From Pimelobacter simplex (GTDB lineage: Bacteria > Actinomycetota > Actinomycetes > Propionibacteriales > Nocardioidaceae): 64,000 bases of DNA. Of this stretch, positions 27,592-35,811 are shown one piece after another. Location: assembly GCF_900114845.1 (NCBI RefSeq), contig NZ_FOUK01000003.1:777086-841085 (forward strand). Direction: 5' to 3'. Numbering within the stretch: the first letter of the stretch is position 1; every line of letters starts with the position of its first letter. Position numbers and translations under genes: made by a program. The notes under the pieces were generated by a model, which was not told the DNA's origin, searched no databases, and saw only the letters and a list, made by a program, of their open reading frames with translations.

Positions 27592-28376
27592 CCGCGACCC
27601 CACGACTGGCAGCGCGCGCGCTGTCGCTCGGCTACGACGACCGGACCGTCGTCGACGCCCTCGACCTCGACGTCCTCGACGGCCGGGTCACCGCGATCGT
27701 CGGCGCGAACGCCTGCGGCAAGTCGACCCTCCTGCGCGGGCTCGCCCGGCTGCTGCGCCCGTCGGCGGGCGAGGTGCTGCTCGACGGCACGCCCATCCTC
27801 GACCGCGCCTCGCGCGAGGTCGCCCGGGTGCTGGGCCTGCTCCCCCAGACGCCCGTCGCGCCCGACGGCATCACCGTCGCCGACCTCGTCTCGCGCGGTC
27901 GGCACCCTCACCAAGGCTGGTTCCGCAGCTGGTCGGCCGACGACGAGACGGCGGTCGCCGCCGCGCTCGCCGCGACCGACACCGTCGAGCTCGTCGACCG
28001 GCCGCTGCACGCCCTGTCCGGCGGCCAGCGGCAGCGGGTGTGGATCGCGATGGCGCTCGCGCAGGAGACCGACCTCCTGCTCCTCGACGAGCCCACGACG
28101 TACCTCGACATCAGTCACCAGGTCGACCTGCTGCGGCTGCTGCGCACGCTCAACCGGGCCACCGGCCGCACCATCGTCACCGTCCTGCACGACCTCAACC
28201 TCGCGTGCCGCTACAGCGACCACCTCGTCGTCATGGCCGGCGGCCGGGTCCTCGCCGAGGGACCGCCGGCCGAGGTGGTCACCGCCGCGGTGGTCGAGGA
28301 GGCGTTCGGGCTGCCGTGCGTCGTCGTCCCGGACCCGGTCGCGGGGACGCCGATGATCGTGCCGGCCGGCGACTGA
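27588..28376 (+). CDS. Iron-siderophore ABC transporter ATP-binding protein
   Basis: A 262-residue FepC/FhuC-type ATPase that powers uptake. Walker A is GANACGKST, with Ala in place of the usual Gly-Pro. The signature is LSGGQRQRVWIAMAL, Walker B LLLLDEPTTYLDI, and the switch His is in VLHDLNLACRYSDH. It is the last gene of the four-gene operon; its ATG overlaps the permease stop by four bases. Confidence 0.92.
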   Translation: MTATPRLAARALSLGYDDRTVVDALDLDVLDGRVTAIVGANACGKSTLLRGLARLLRPSAGEVLLDGTPILDRASREVARVLGLLPQTPVAPDGITVADLVSRGRHPHQGWFRSWSADDETAVAAALAATDTVELVDRPLHALSGGQRQRVWIAMALAQETDLLLLDEPTTYLDISHQVDLLRLLRTLNRATGRTIVTVLHDLNLACRYSDHLVVMAGGRVLAEGPPAEVVTAAVVEEAFGLPCVVVPDPVAGTPMIVPAGD

Positions 28377-28427
28377 CCCGCGGCCGGGCTGCTGGACCCT
28401 GCCGCCGGGCTCGGCGACGATGACGGC

Positions 28428-29813
28428 ATGACCCGGCGCCGCGGTGCTCTCGGGCTCGGCGTCCTCGGCGCCGGGCTCGGGCTGGTGCTCGGTTGCACGG
28501 CCCCGGCCGAGCAGCCACCGCCGGACCCGCCCTCCGCCGGCCGCACGCCCGCACCCGTGGCCCGCGACCCGCTCGTCGTCGCGGTGCACGCGTCGCGGCC
28601 CGCGCCCCGGCTGAGCGTCGCCGAGGCGGATGCGCTCGTGGCCGGCGAGGCCGACACCTGGCGCACCCTCGACGGTAGCGACCGGCCGCTGCGCCTGGTC
28701 ACGACGGTGCGGGCCGTGCGCCGCGACCGGGACGCCGTCGCGCTGCTGCCCGCCTCGCAGCTCGATGCCACCGTGCGCGCGGCGCGGGTCGGCGGCGTCG
28801 ACCCGCTGCGCCGGCCGGCCGACTACCCGCTGCTCGTCGCCGGCCCGCCACCGCCGGCGGTCACCACGCTGACGGTGGTCGGCGACGTCATGCTCGGGCG
28901 GCGCGTGGGCGTCCGCGCGACCGCGGCCGGCGACCCGAGCCTGCCGCTGCGTCCGCTCCAGCGCCGGCTCCGCTCCGCGGACCTCACCCTGGGCACGCTC
29001 GAGAGCACACTCTCCGACGACGGCCCGCCACAGCAGGGCGACGACTCCTTCGCCGCGCCGCCCGCGATCCTCGAGGGGCTCGCCGACGCCGGCTTCGACG
29101 CGGTCTCGCTGGCCGACAACCACACCGGCGACTTCGGCGAGCGCGCGCTGCTGCGCACGCTCGACCTGCTCGCCGACGGCCCGGTCCGGGCGTTCGGCGC
29201 AGGCCGCGACCTGGCCGAGGCGAGCACGGCGTACGTCGCCGAGCGCAACGGCGTGCGCTTCGGCGTGATCGGGTTCAACGCGATCGGCGAGACCCCGCGG
29301 GCGACCGCCCGGCGTCCCGGCGCGCTGTCGGTGCGGATGCCCCCGCGGACCGGCCCGCTCGTCGACAGCGACCTCGCGCACGTCGAGCGGCTGGTCCGCC
29401 GGCTCGACACCGAGGTCGATGTCGTCGTCGTGCTCCCGCACTGGGGCACCCAGTACACGCACGTCGCCGAGCCGATCCAGTCCCGCGTGGCTCGCCGGCT
29501 CACGCGCGCGGGCGCCGACCTCGTCGTGGGCGGGCACCCGCACTGGGTGCAGGGGCTGGAGTGGCACGACGGCACGCTCATCGCCCACTCGCTGGGCAAC
29601 TTCGTGTTCGACATGGACTTCATGACCGAGACCCAGCAGGGCGTCGTCCTCGAGGCGGTGTTCTGGGGCACCGAGCTCAAGGGCTTCCAGCTCGTCCCCT
29701 ACGCGATGGACGACGACTTCGCGCCGCGTCCGGTGCGGGGCCGGCTGGCCGCCGACATCCTGGGCGACGTCTGGACCAACAGCACCGGACCGTTCCGCTC
29801 CTCAGCCCCGTAG
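28428..29813 (+). CDS. CapA-family (PgsA-like) metallophosphatase-fold lipoprotein
   Basis: A 461-residue lipoprotein with Cys23 in the lipobox VLGC. An N-terminal linker and a roughly 120-residue region of unclear fold (ADALVAGEADTWRTLDG) precede a CapA domain from about residue 145. CapA motifs are VVGDVMLGRRVG, ADLTLGTLESTLS, SLADNHTGDFGE, GVIGFNAIGETPR, VVVLPHWGTQYTH and GGHPHWVQGLEWHDGTLIAHSLGNFVFD. CapA proteins were named from poly-gamma-glutamate capsule genes, but many isolated copies exist; no capBC genes are here. The 3' end overlaps the convergent M28 gene by 12 bases. Confidence 0.82.
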   Translation: MTRRRGALGLGVLGAGLGLVLGCTAPAEQPPPDPPSAGRTPAPVARDPLVVAVHASRPAPRLSVAEADALVAGEADTWRTLDGSDRPLRLVTTVRAVRRDRDAVALLPASQLDATVRAARVGGVDPLRRPADYPLLVAGPPPPAVTTLTVVGDVMLGRRVGVRATAAGDPSLPLRPLQRRLRSADLTLGTLESTLSDDGPPQQGDDSFAAPPAILEGLADAGFDAVSLADNHTGDFGERALLRTLDLLADGPVRAFGAGRDLAEASTAYVAERNGVRFGVIGFNAIGETPRATARRPGALSVRMPPRTGPLVDSDLAHVERLVRRLDTEVDVVVVLPHWGTQYTHVAEPIQSRVARRLTRAGADLVVGGHPHWVQGLEWHDGTLIAHSLGNFVFDMDFMTETQQGVVLEAVFWGTELKGFQLVPYAMDDDFAPRPVRGRLAADILGDVWTNSTGPFRSSAP

Positions 29814-30734
29814 CCAGGCCAGCACCAGCCGGCCCACCCGGTCGAGCTGCCGGGCGTCGACGAGCCGGGGCAGGTCGCGCGCGTTGTGGTAGCCGGCGTA
29901 CGGCGTGCTGCCGACGCGCAACCCGGGCAGGCCCGCCCGCACGAACGACCAGTGGTCGCTGGAGCGCTGGCCGGTCTCGGCCGCGGTCGGCACCCCGGCC
30001 CGGCGTCCCGCCCGCACCAGCGCCCGCGGCGGGTCCTCGGTCGCGCTGCCCACCGGGACGACGGCGCCGGTCCCGACCCGGTCGAGAGCGAGCATCCCGC
30101 GCACCGCCCGCCGCTCGGGAGCGCTCAGCCCGGCCACGTAGTGCCGCGAGCCGTAGTGGTGGTCGTCGTCGCCCGGGCCGCGCGGCTCCTCGGCCCCGAA
30201 GAGCACCAGCACCACCGGCAGCCGTGCGCGCAGGTCCGTTCGGGCCAGGGCGAGGAGCACGCCGACGCCGGACGCGTTGTCCTCAGCGCCGGGCGAGACC
30301 GCGACGGTGTCGAGGTGCGCGCCCAGCACCAGGTGCGGCCGGGTGGAGTCGAACCCCGGCGGGACGGCGACCACGTTCTGGCTGTGTCCGGCCGGCACCG
30401 GCACGCCCCACGAGTCACCCGCCGGGACGGCGAAGCGCTGCCGGCGCACCTCGTAGCCGGCGTCCTCCAGCTCGCCCGCCGCCCAGTCGGCGGCGCGGCG
30501 GAAGCCGGGACCGGTGGCCAGGCGCGGGCCGATCCGGACGGCGAGGTGGCGCACCGCGGCGTCGGCCCTCGCGGCGTCGAAGGTGACCGGGCGCGCGGGC
30601 GGCGGCGTCGGAGCCGGTGCCGCGGTCGCGGGCTGCTGGGAAGGGGGCGGCGTCCGGTCCCGGGTCGGCTCGGTGCTGCAGCCCGCCAGAAATGCGGCGA
30701 GGACGACCACACTCGTGGTCGTCCTCGCCGGCAC
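29802..30734 (-). CDS. M28-family zinc aminopeptidase, lipoprotein
   Basis: A 310-residue secreted lipoprotein with lipobox LAGC (Cys19) and a Pro/Ala linker. The peptidase M28 domain has zinc-ligand motifs GAHLDTV (His, Asp), SPGAEDNASG (bridging Asp), LFGAEEPRG (catalytic Glu pair), then MLALDRVG (Asp), and SDHWSF and GYHNARD (His). It should remove N-terminal residues from peptides at the cell surface. The start lies 12 bases downstream of the sigma factor stop on the same strand, so it may be transcribed from that gene's promoter. Confidence 0.85.
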   Translation of the reverse strand: MPARTTTSVVVLAAFLAGCSTEPTRDRTPPPSQQPATAAPAPTPPPARPVTFDAARADAAVRHLAVRIGPRLATGPGFRRAADWAAGELEDAGYEVRRQRFAVPAGDSWGVPVPAGHSQNVVAVPPGFDSTRPHLVLGAHLDTVAVSPGAEDNASGVGVLLALARTDLRARLPVVLVLFGAEEPRGPGDDDHHYGSRHYVAGLSAPERRAVRGMLALDRVGTGAVVPVGSATEDPPRALVRAGRRAGVPTAAETGQRSSDHWSFVRAGLPGLRVGSTPYAGYHNARDLPRLVDARQLDRVGRLVLAWLRG

Positions 30735-30746
30735 GGCTGGTTCTCG

Positions 30747-32258
30747 TCAGTCGAGGTAGTCGCGCAGGACCTGCGAGCGCGACGGGTGCCGCAGCTTCGA
30801 CATCGTCTTCGACTCGATCTGGCGGATCCGCTCGCGGGTGACCCCGTAGACCTTGCCGATCTCGTCGAGCGTCTTGGGCTGGCCGTCGGTGAGGCCGAAC
30901 CTCATCGACACCACGCCCGCCTCGCGCTCGGACAGCGTGTCGAGGACGGCGTGCAGCTGCTCCTGCAGGAGCGTGAAGCTGACCGCGTCGGCCGGGACGA
31001 TCGCCTCGGAGTCCTCGATCAGGTCGCCGAACTCCGAGTCGCCGTCCTCACCCAGGGGGGTGTGCAGCGAGATCGGCTCACGACCGTACTTCTGGACCTC
31101 GACGACCTTCTCGGGCGTCATGTCGAGCTCCTTGGCGAGCTCTTCGGGCGTGGGCTCGCGGCCGAGGTCCTGCAGCATCTGGCGCTGGACGCGGGCGAGC
31201 TTGTTGATGACCTCGACCATGTGCACCGGGATCCGGATGGTGCGGGCCTGGTCGGCCATGGCGCGGGTGATGGCCTGGCGGATCCACCACGTGGCGTAGG
31301 TCGAGAACTTGTAGCCCTTGGTGTAGTCGAACTTCTCGACCGCGCGGATCAGACCGAGGTTGCCCTCCTGGATGAGGTCCAGGAAGAGCATGCCGCGGCC
31401 GGTGTAGCGCTTGGCGAGGGAGACGACGAGACGCAGGTTGGCCTCGAGCAGGTGGTTCTTGGCGCGGCGGCCGTCCTCGGCGATCCACTCGAGCTCCTCG
31501 AGCATCTTCGGGGAGATCTTGCCGCCACGGGCGAGCTTCTCGTCGGAGAAGAGGCCGGCCTCGATCCGCTTGGCGAGGGAGACCTCCATCTCGGCGTTGA
31601 GGAGCGGGACCTTGCCGATCTGCTTGAGGTAGTCCTTGACCGGGTCGGCGGTGGCGCCGGCGACCATGACCTGCTGGGCAGGCTCGTCGGTGTCGTCGGC
31701 GGCCGAGACCACGAACGAGGACGTGGCGCTGGCCTCCTCCTCGTCCTCCTTGATGGTGGGGTCGGCGGCGACGTCCTTCTCGAACTGCTCGTCGGAGATG
31801 TCCGGGAGCACCTTCTTGCCGTCGGGGCCCACCGCGGGAGCGGCCGCCTCGGCGCCGGCGACCGGAGCGGCGTCGGCCTTCTTGGCGGGCGCGGCCTTCT
31901 TGGCCGCGGGTGCGGCCGGAGCCGCGGGCTTGGCCGGAGCGGGCTTCGGGGCCGGCTTGGCGGCCTCGGGCTTCGCGGGCGCCTTCTTGGCTGTCGTCGC
32001 CGTGCTCGCCGCCGTCTTGCGCGCGGCCGCGGCCACGGCACGCTGGTCGACGGGCGAGCCGAGCGCGACGGAGATGCCCAGGCCGGCGAGGTGCGCCATC
32101 AGGGCCTTGAGCTGGGCGGGCGCGACTTCAGCGGCGGCGAAGGCCTGCCGGACGTCTTCGGCCGTGACGCTGCCCACCGGAGCTCCGCGCTCGATCAGCG
32201 CGACGATGGACGGGTGGCCGAGCAGGGCGGGCGGGACCGAACGATGGTTCGAGGACAC
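30747..32258 (-). CDS. sigA: Principal RNA polymerase sigma factor (SigA/HrdB/RpoD type)
   Basis: A 503-residue group 1 sigma-70 factor. Region 1.1-like sequence ([25 protein letters not shown]) is followed by a long Ala/Pro/Lys linker ([15 protein letters not shown]). Region 1.2 has [19 protein letters not shown]. Region 2 has [20 protein letters not shown], then [18 protein letters not shown] for -10 recognition and melting. Region 4.2 is [20 protein letters not shown], ending LRDYLD. Region 2 to 4 spacing is normal. GTG 32258 is chosen because GAGAGG lies just upstream with good spacing; the frame allows GTG 32264. Confidence 0.93.
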   Translation of the reverse strand: MSSNHRSVPPALLGHPSIVALIERGAPVGSVTAEDVRQAFAAAEVAPAQLKALMAHLAGLGISVALGSPVDQRAVAAAARKTAASTATTAKKAPAKPEAAKPAPKPAPAKPAAPAAPAAKKAAPAKKADAAPVAGAEAAAPAVGPDGKKVLPDISDEQFEKDVAADPTIKEDEEEASATSSFVVSAADDTDEPAQQVMVAGATADPVKDYLKQIGKVPLLNAEMEVSLAKRIEAGLFSDEKLARGGKISPKMLEELEWIAEDGRRAKNHLLEANLRLVVSLAKRYTGRGMLFLDLIQEGNLGLIRAVEKFDYTKGYKFSTYATWWIRQAITRAMADQARTIRIPVHMVEVINKLARVQRQMLQDLGREPTPEELAKELDMTPEKVVEVQKYGREPISLHTPLGEDGDSEFGDLIEDSEAIVPADAVSFTLLQEQLHAVLDTLSEREAGVVSMRFGLTDGQPKTLDEIGKVYGVTRERIRQIESKTMSKLRHPSRSQVLRDYLD

Positions 32259-32306
32259 GAACACCTCTCGATGCTGACGGTTCTAGGGCGCGGCAAAGAC
32301 CGGAGG

Positions 32307-32312
32307 TGTCAA
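32307..32312 (-). promoter_or_regulatory. Perfect -35-like element upstream of the sigma factor gene
   Basis: TTGACA read on the minus strand, about 50 bases upstream of the sigma factor start. The best downstream -10 candidate (CTAGAA) is about 20 bases away, longer than normal, so this is a weak call. A 7-bp hairpin (CACGGGC/GCCCGTG, 32333-32354) lies just before it and could terminate the HhH-GPD gene. Confidence 0.3.
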
Positions 32313-32409
32313 GACCGCTGTCGTCATTCTGCCACGGGCCCTGAAGAGCCCGTGCCACCGGGCCCTCAGGAAGCTCTCAGGCCCCCGTCATCCCGCGTTC
32401 AACAAGCGA

Positions 32410-32985
32410 TCAGCCGGCCGTGGCCGCCGCCTTGGTCGCTGCCTTGGCGGCCTTCTTGTAGTCGCGCACCTTCTGCAGCGAGACCGGGTCGACGACGTCG
32501 GCCACCGAGCGGAAGCCGTCGAGCGCGTAGTCACCGGCTGCCTTCTCCCAGCCCGCCGGGCGGACGCCGAGCTGCTTGGCCACCAGCGCCACGAAGATCT
32601 TCGCCTTCTGCGCCCCGAAGCCCGGCAGCGCCTGCAGCCGCTTCAGCAGGTCCTTGCCGTCGGCCGCCTCGGTCCAGATCCGCTCGGCGCGGCCGTCGTA
32701 CTGGTCGACGACGATGCGCGCCAGCTCCTGCAGCCGCGCCGACATCGACCCCGGGAACCGGTGGATCGCCGGCGTCGTCGCGCACAGCGCCGCGAACTCC
32801 TCGGGGTCGGCCACCGCGATCGCCGCGGGGTCGAAGCTGCCGAAGCGGCCGACCACCTTCTGCGGGCCCAGGAACGCGTGCTCCATCGGGTACTGCTGGT
32901 CCAGCATCATCCCGACCAGGAGCGCGAAGGAGTTGTTGGTCAGCAGCTCGTCGGCGGCGGCGTCGTCGGTGATGTGGATGGCCAT
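32410..32985 (-). CDS. HhH-GPD-type base-excision-repair protein
   Basis: A 191-residue protein with a helix-hairpin-helix motif in LPGFGAQKAKIFVALVAKQ. It begins with the conserved ITDDAAADELLTNNSFALLVGMMLDQQYPMEHAF, the form seen in a short actinobacterial HhH-GPD family. Family members excise damaged bases; a catalytic Asp is plausible at AAGDYALDGF. The C-terminus is Lys/Ala-rich (KKAAKAATKAAATAG), perhaps a DNA-binding tail. Its start overlaps the 3' end of the MFS gene by 46 bases in another frame, an unusually long overlap. Confidence 0.83.
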   Translation of the reverse strand: MAIHITDDAAADELLTNNSFALLVGMMLDQQYPMEHAFLGPQKVVGRFGSFDPAAIAVADPEEFAALCATTPAIHRFPGSMSARLQELARIVVDQYDGRAERIWTEAADGKDLLKRLQALPGFGAQKAKIFVALVAKQLGVRPAGWEKAAGDYALDGFRSVADVVDPVSLQKVRDYKKAAKAATKAAATAG

Positions 32986-34178
32986 GGGGACATCCTGCCC
33001 CACGCCGCGGCGACCCCGGCAGCACCGGCCGACAGGGCCGCGGCGAGCGCGAACGGCAGGGCCGCTCCCCCGGCCGCGACCAGGCCGGCGACTGCGGTCC
33101 CGAGCGCGCTGCCGCCGTTGACGCCGACGTTGACCCACGTCGACATCTCGGTACGGCGTGCGACCGGGACGCGGTCGTCGACCGCGGCGTAGGCGACGAC
33201 GAAGACCGGTGAGGCCGCGAGCCCGCCGACAGCCAGGACGGCGGCCGCGGCCACCAGTCCGCCGGCGAGGGCGACGACACCCTGGGCGAGCGCGAGGACG
33301 GCCAGCAGCACCGCGAGCACGAGCCCCGCCGGACGGCTCCGGCCGTGCCGGGCCCACAGGAGGCCGCCGGTGACGGCGCCGGCGGCGAGCGCGGCCTCGA
33401 CCAGGCCGGCCAGGCCGGGCCGTCCGGCTCGGTCGGCCAGCGCCGCGATGCCGACGAAGGCGGCGGCGCTGCCGGCGCCGAACAGCGCCAGGGCGGCGAC
33501 CAGGCCGCCGATCGCGCGGACCGCGCCGGCTGCGCGCACCCGGGCGCCACCGGAGGGGGCGGTGACGCCCCCGACCTCCGGGCGGTACGGCGACAGGACG
33601 AGGGCGAGCGTGCCGCACCACACGAGCGCGGGCGCGACGAGCAGCCCCATCCAGGCCGGCCCGGTGGCGAGCAGGAGGCCGGCGACGATCGGGCCGACGA
33701 GGTAGAGCGACTCCTCGCCGACCGCGTCGAGGGCGTAGGCCCGCCGCCGCTGCGGGCCCTCGGGCGCGATCTCGCACCACTGGGCGCGCATCGACGGCCC
33801 GAGCACCGGGCCGCTCAGGCCGGTGAGGAAGGCCAGGACGAGCCAGGTTGCGGGCCAGTGGTGGCCGCGGTGGGCGAGGACCGCCCCGGCGACCAGGCAG
33901 GCGGACCAGGCGCCGGCGGCGACGGGCAGCACGCGGCGCTGGCCGAGGCGGTCGAGCAGCCGCGCGTGGACGGGCATCGCCAGGGTGGCGAGACCGAGCA
34001 GGGCCGAGGCGGACGCCGCGAGCGCCAGCGATCCGGTGGCGTCGCGGACGGTGAACAGGAAGCAGAGCGGGAGCACGCCGTACGCGAGCCGGCCGAGCAG
34101 CGCGCACCCGAAGGTGCGCGCGACGGCAGGGCCCGCGAGAAGCAGGCGGGTGCTCCCGGCGTCGGTGACGCCGGACAT
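32940..34178 (-). CDS. MFS transporter (12-TM)
   Basis: A 412-residue major facilitator protein with about 12 hydrophobic segments. Segments include LGRLAYGVLPLCFLFTV, HARLLDRLGQRRVLPVAAG (motif A-like), FLTGLSGPVLGPSMRAQW and AYALDAVGEESLYLVGPIVAGLLL. The substrate is unknown; the family includes drug and sugar efflux pumps. The last 15 residues (RMSPWPSTSPTTPPPTSC) are encoded in the region shared with the next gene, so the true C-terminus is probably poorly conserved. It is upstream of the HhH-GPD gene on the same strand. Confidence 0.8.
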   Translation of the reverse strand: MSGVTDAGSTRLLLAGPAVARTFGCALLGRLAYGVLPLCFLFTVRDATGSLALAASASALLGLATLAMPVHARLLDRLGQRRVLPVAAGAWSACLVAGAVLAHRGHHWPATWLVLAFLTGLSGPVLGPSMRAQWCEIAPEGPQRRRAYALDAVGEESLYLVGPIVAGLLLATGPAWMGLLVAPALVWCGTLALVLSPYRPEVGGVTAPSGGARVRAAGAVRAIGGLVAALALFGAGSAAAFVGIAALADRAGRPGLAGLVEAALAAGAVTGGLLWARHGRSRPAGLVLAVLLAVLALAQGVVALAGGLVAAAAVLAVGGLAASPVFVVAYAAVDDRVPVARRTEMSTWVNVGVNGGSALGTAVAGLVAAGGAALPFALAAALSAGAAGVAAAWGRMSPWPSTSPTTPPPTSC

Positions 34179-34251
34179 GGGTGTCCTCCGGAAGGAACGA
34201 GGTGAGCAGGGACGCGGGAACGAGCCGCGGCGTCCTAGTGCTTCCGGAGGG

Positions 34252-34863
34252 TCATGCGGGCGATCCTAGCCGCTCCAGGCTGCCGAGCAGGTGCGCCTTC
34301 AACGCCGGCCACGACGGGTGCGCCGCCGTGGCACCGGGGATCGCGGCGACGACAACCGTGCCGCGGACGGTGGCCATGGCGATCTGGATGAAGTCGCCGA
34401 ACCCCGCGCGCCCCGCGTACGACGGCAGCGCGGCCGCCGCGAGCGCCTCGATCTCGCTCATGCCGGCGCAGATGATCTCGGCGACCCGCTGGGCCAGGAC
34501 CGGCTCCGTGCGGGCGACGTTGAAGAGCTCGAGGACCGCGGGCGTGATGGGGAGGTGGTGGATCTCCCAGATCAGGTCGAGCAGCGCCTCGGCGCGCTCG
34601 CGCTCGGTCGCGGCCTCGACGCCGCGGGCGGCGGCGTCGGCGAGGAGCTGCTCGACGAGGCGGGTCATCGCGGCGTCGACGAGCGCGGCCTTGGTCGGGA
34701 AGTAGTGCTGCTGGGCGCCCTGGCTGACGCCCGCACGCTCGGCGACGCGGCGGGTGGTCGTGGCGACGTACCCCTCGTCGGCGAGGCACTCGATGGTCGC
34801 GTCGAGGAGCCGCTCGGTCGTCGCGGCGCGACGATCGACCTGGCGGCGGACCCCGGTGCTCAT
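34252..34863 (-). CDS. TetR-family transcriptional regulator
   Basis: A 203-residue TetR protein. The N-terminal HTH is clear: LLDATIECLADEGYVATTTRRVAERAGVSQGAQQHYFPTK. The ligand-binding C-terminal domain (LLDLIWEIHHLPITPAVLELFNVA) is variable. It is divergent from the SDR/flavin oxidoreductase unit, and the 84-base gap holds palindromic sites, so it probably represses both itself and that unit. The start is ATG 34863. Confidence 0.87.
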   Translation of the reverse strand: MSTGVRRQVDRRAATTERLLDATIECLADEGYVATTTRRVAERAGVSQGAQQHYFPTKAALVDAAMTRLVEQLLADAAARGVEAATERERAEALLDLIWEIHHLPITPAVLELFNVARTEPVLAQRVAEIICAGMSEIEALAAAALPSYAGRAGFGDFIQIAMATVRGTVVVAAIPGATAAHPSWPALKAHLLGSLERLGSPA

Positions 34864-34896
34864 GGCGCGATCGTGGCGCAGGTCTCGCGAGATTTG

Positions 34897-34920
34897 CAAG
34901 TCGGATGACTTGTCAAGTCA
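34897..34920. promoter_or_regulatory. TetR-type operator
   Basis: TGACTTGTCAAGTCA (34906-34920) is a perfect 15-bp palindrome, and CAAGTC at 34897-34902 adds a third half site. It lies between the divergent tetR-type and SDR genes, about 30 bases from the SDR start, the expected place for a TetR operator. Confidence 0.75.
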
Positions 34921-34947
34921 CTCGACTGGGAACTAGGTTCGGCGCCC

Positions 34948-35811
34948 ATGAAGGACTTCCAGGACAAGGTCGCCGCCGTCACCGGAGCCGGGTCCGGCAT
35001 CGGCCGGGCACTCGCGCTCCAGCTCGCCGCCGAGGGCGCCCGGGTCGCGATCAGCGACTGGGACGCCGCCGGCCTCGCCGAGACCGCGGCGCTCCTCGAC
35101 GCCCGCGGGACGACGGCGCACTGCACCGTGCTCGACGTCCGCGACCGGGCCGCCGTCCATGCCTGGGCCGACGCCGTCGCGGCGCACTTCGGCACCGTGA
35201 ACCTGGTGGTCAACAACGCGGGCATCACCATCTTCGGCACCGTCGAGGAGAGCCCGTACGAGGACATCGAGAAGGTCGTCGACGTCGACTTCTGGGGCGT
35301 CGTGCACGGCACCAAGGCCTTCCTCCCCCACCTGGTCGCCTCCGGCGACGGGCACGTCGTCAACGTGTCGAGCATCTTCGGGCTCTTCGGGGTCCCGACC
35401 CAGAGCTCCTACAACGCGGCCAAGTTCGCGGTCCGCGGGTTCACCGAGGCGCTGCGCCAGGAGATGCTGCTGGCCGGTCATCCCGTCGGCGTCACGTGCG
35501 TCCACCCCGGCGGGATCAGGACCAACATCGTGAACAACGCCACCGCCAGCAACGCGGCCGACACCTCCTCGATCGCGCGGACGTTCAACGAGAAGCTCAC
35601 CCGGACCTCGCCCGAGGACGCCGCCCGGACCATCCTGCGGGGCGTGCGCCGGCGCCGGCCCAAGGTCCTCATCGGCGCGGACGCCGTCGCCGTCGACCTG
35701 GTCGTGCGCGTGCTCGGCGCGGCGTACCAGCGCCCGTTCGCGGCCGTCTCCCGCCGGCTCACCACCTCGCTCGCCGCGCCCACGACGACGAAGAAGAAGG
35801 TCTCCGCATGA
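34948..35811 (+). CDS. Short-chain dehydrogenase/reductase
   Basis: A 287-residue classical SDR. The dinucleotide loop is TGAGSGIGRA, the NNAG motif follows, and the Ser-Tyr-Lys catalytic set is in NVSSIFGLFGVPTQSSYNAAK. It oxidises or reduces an alcohol/ketone with NAD(P). The C-terminal 60 residues beyond the core (RRRPKVLIGADAVAVDLVVRVLG) match the long SDR type seen next to lipid or terpene enzymes. Its stop overlaps the next ATG by four bases, making a two-gene unit. Expression is probably controlled by the divergent TetR protein. Confidence 0.87.
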   Translation: MKDFQDKVAAVTGAGSGIGRALALQLAAEGARVAISDWDAAGLAETAALLDARGTTAHCTVLDVRDRAAVHAWADAVAAHFGTVNLVVNNAGITIFGTVEESPYEDIEKVVDVDFWGVVHGTKAFLPHLVASGDGHVVNVSSIFGLFGVPTQSSYNAAKFAVRGFTEALRQEMLLAGHPVGVTCVHPGGIRTNIVNNATASNAADTSSIARTFNEKLTRTSPEDAARTILRGVRRRRPKVLIGADAVAVDLVVRVLGAAYQRPFAAVSRRLTTSLAAPTTTKKKVSA

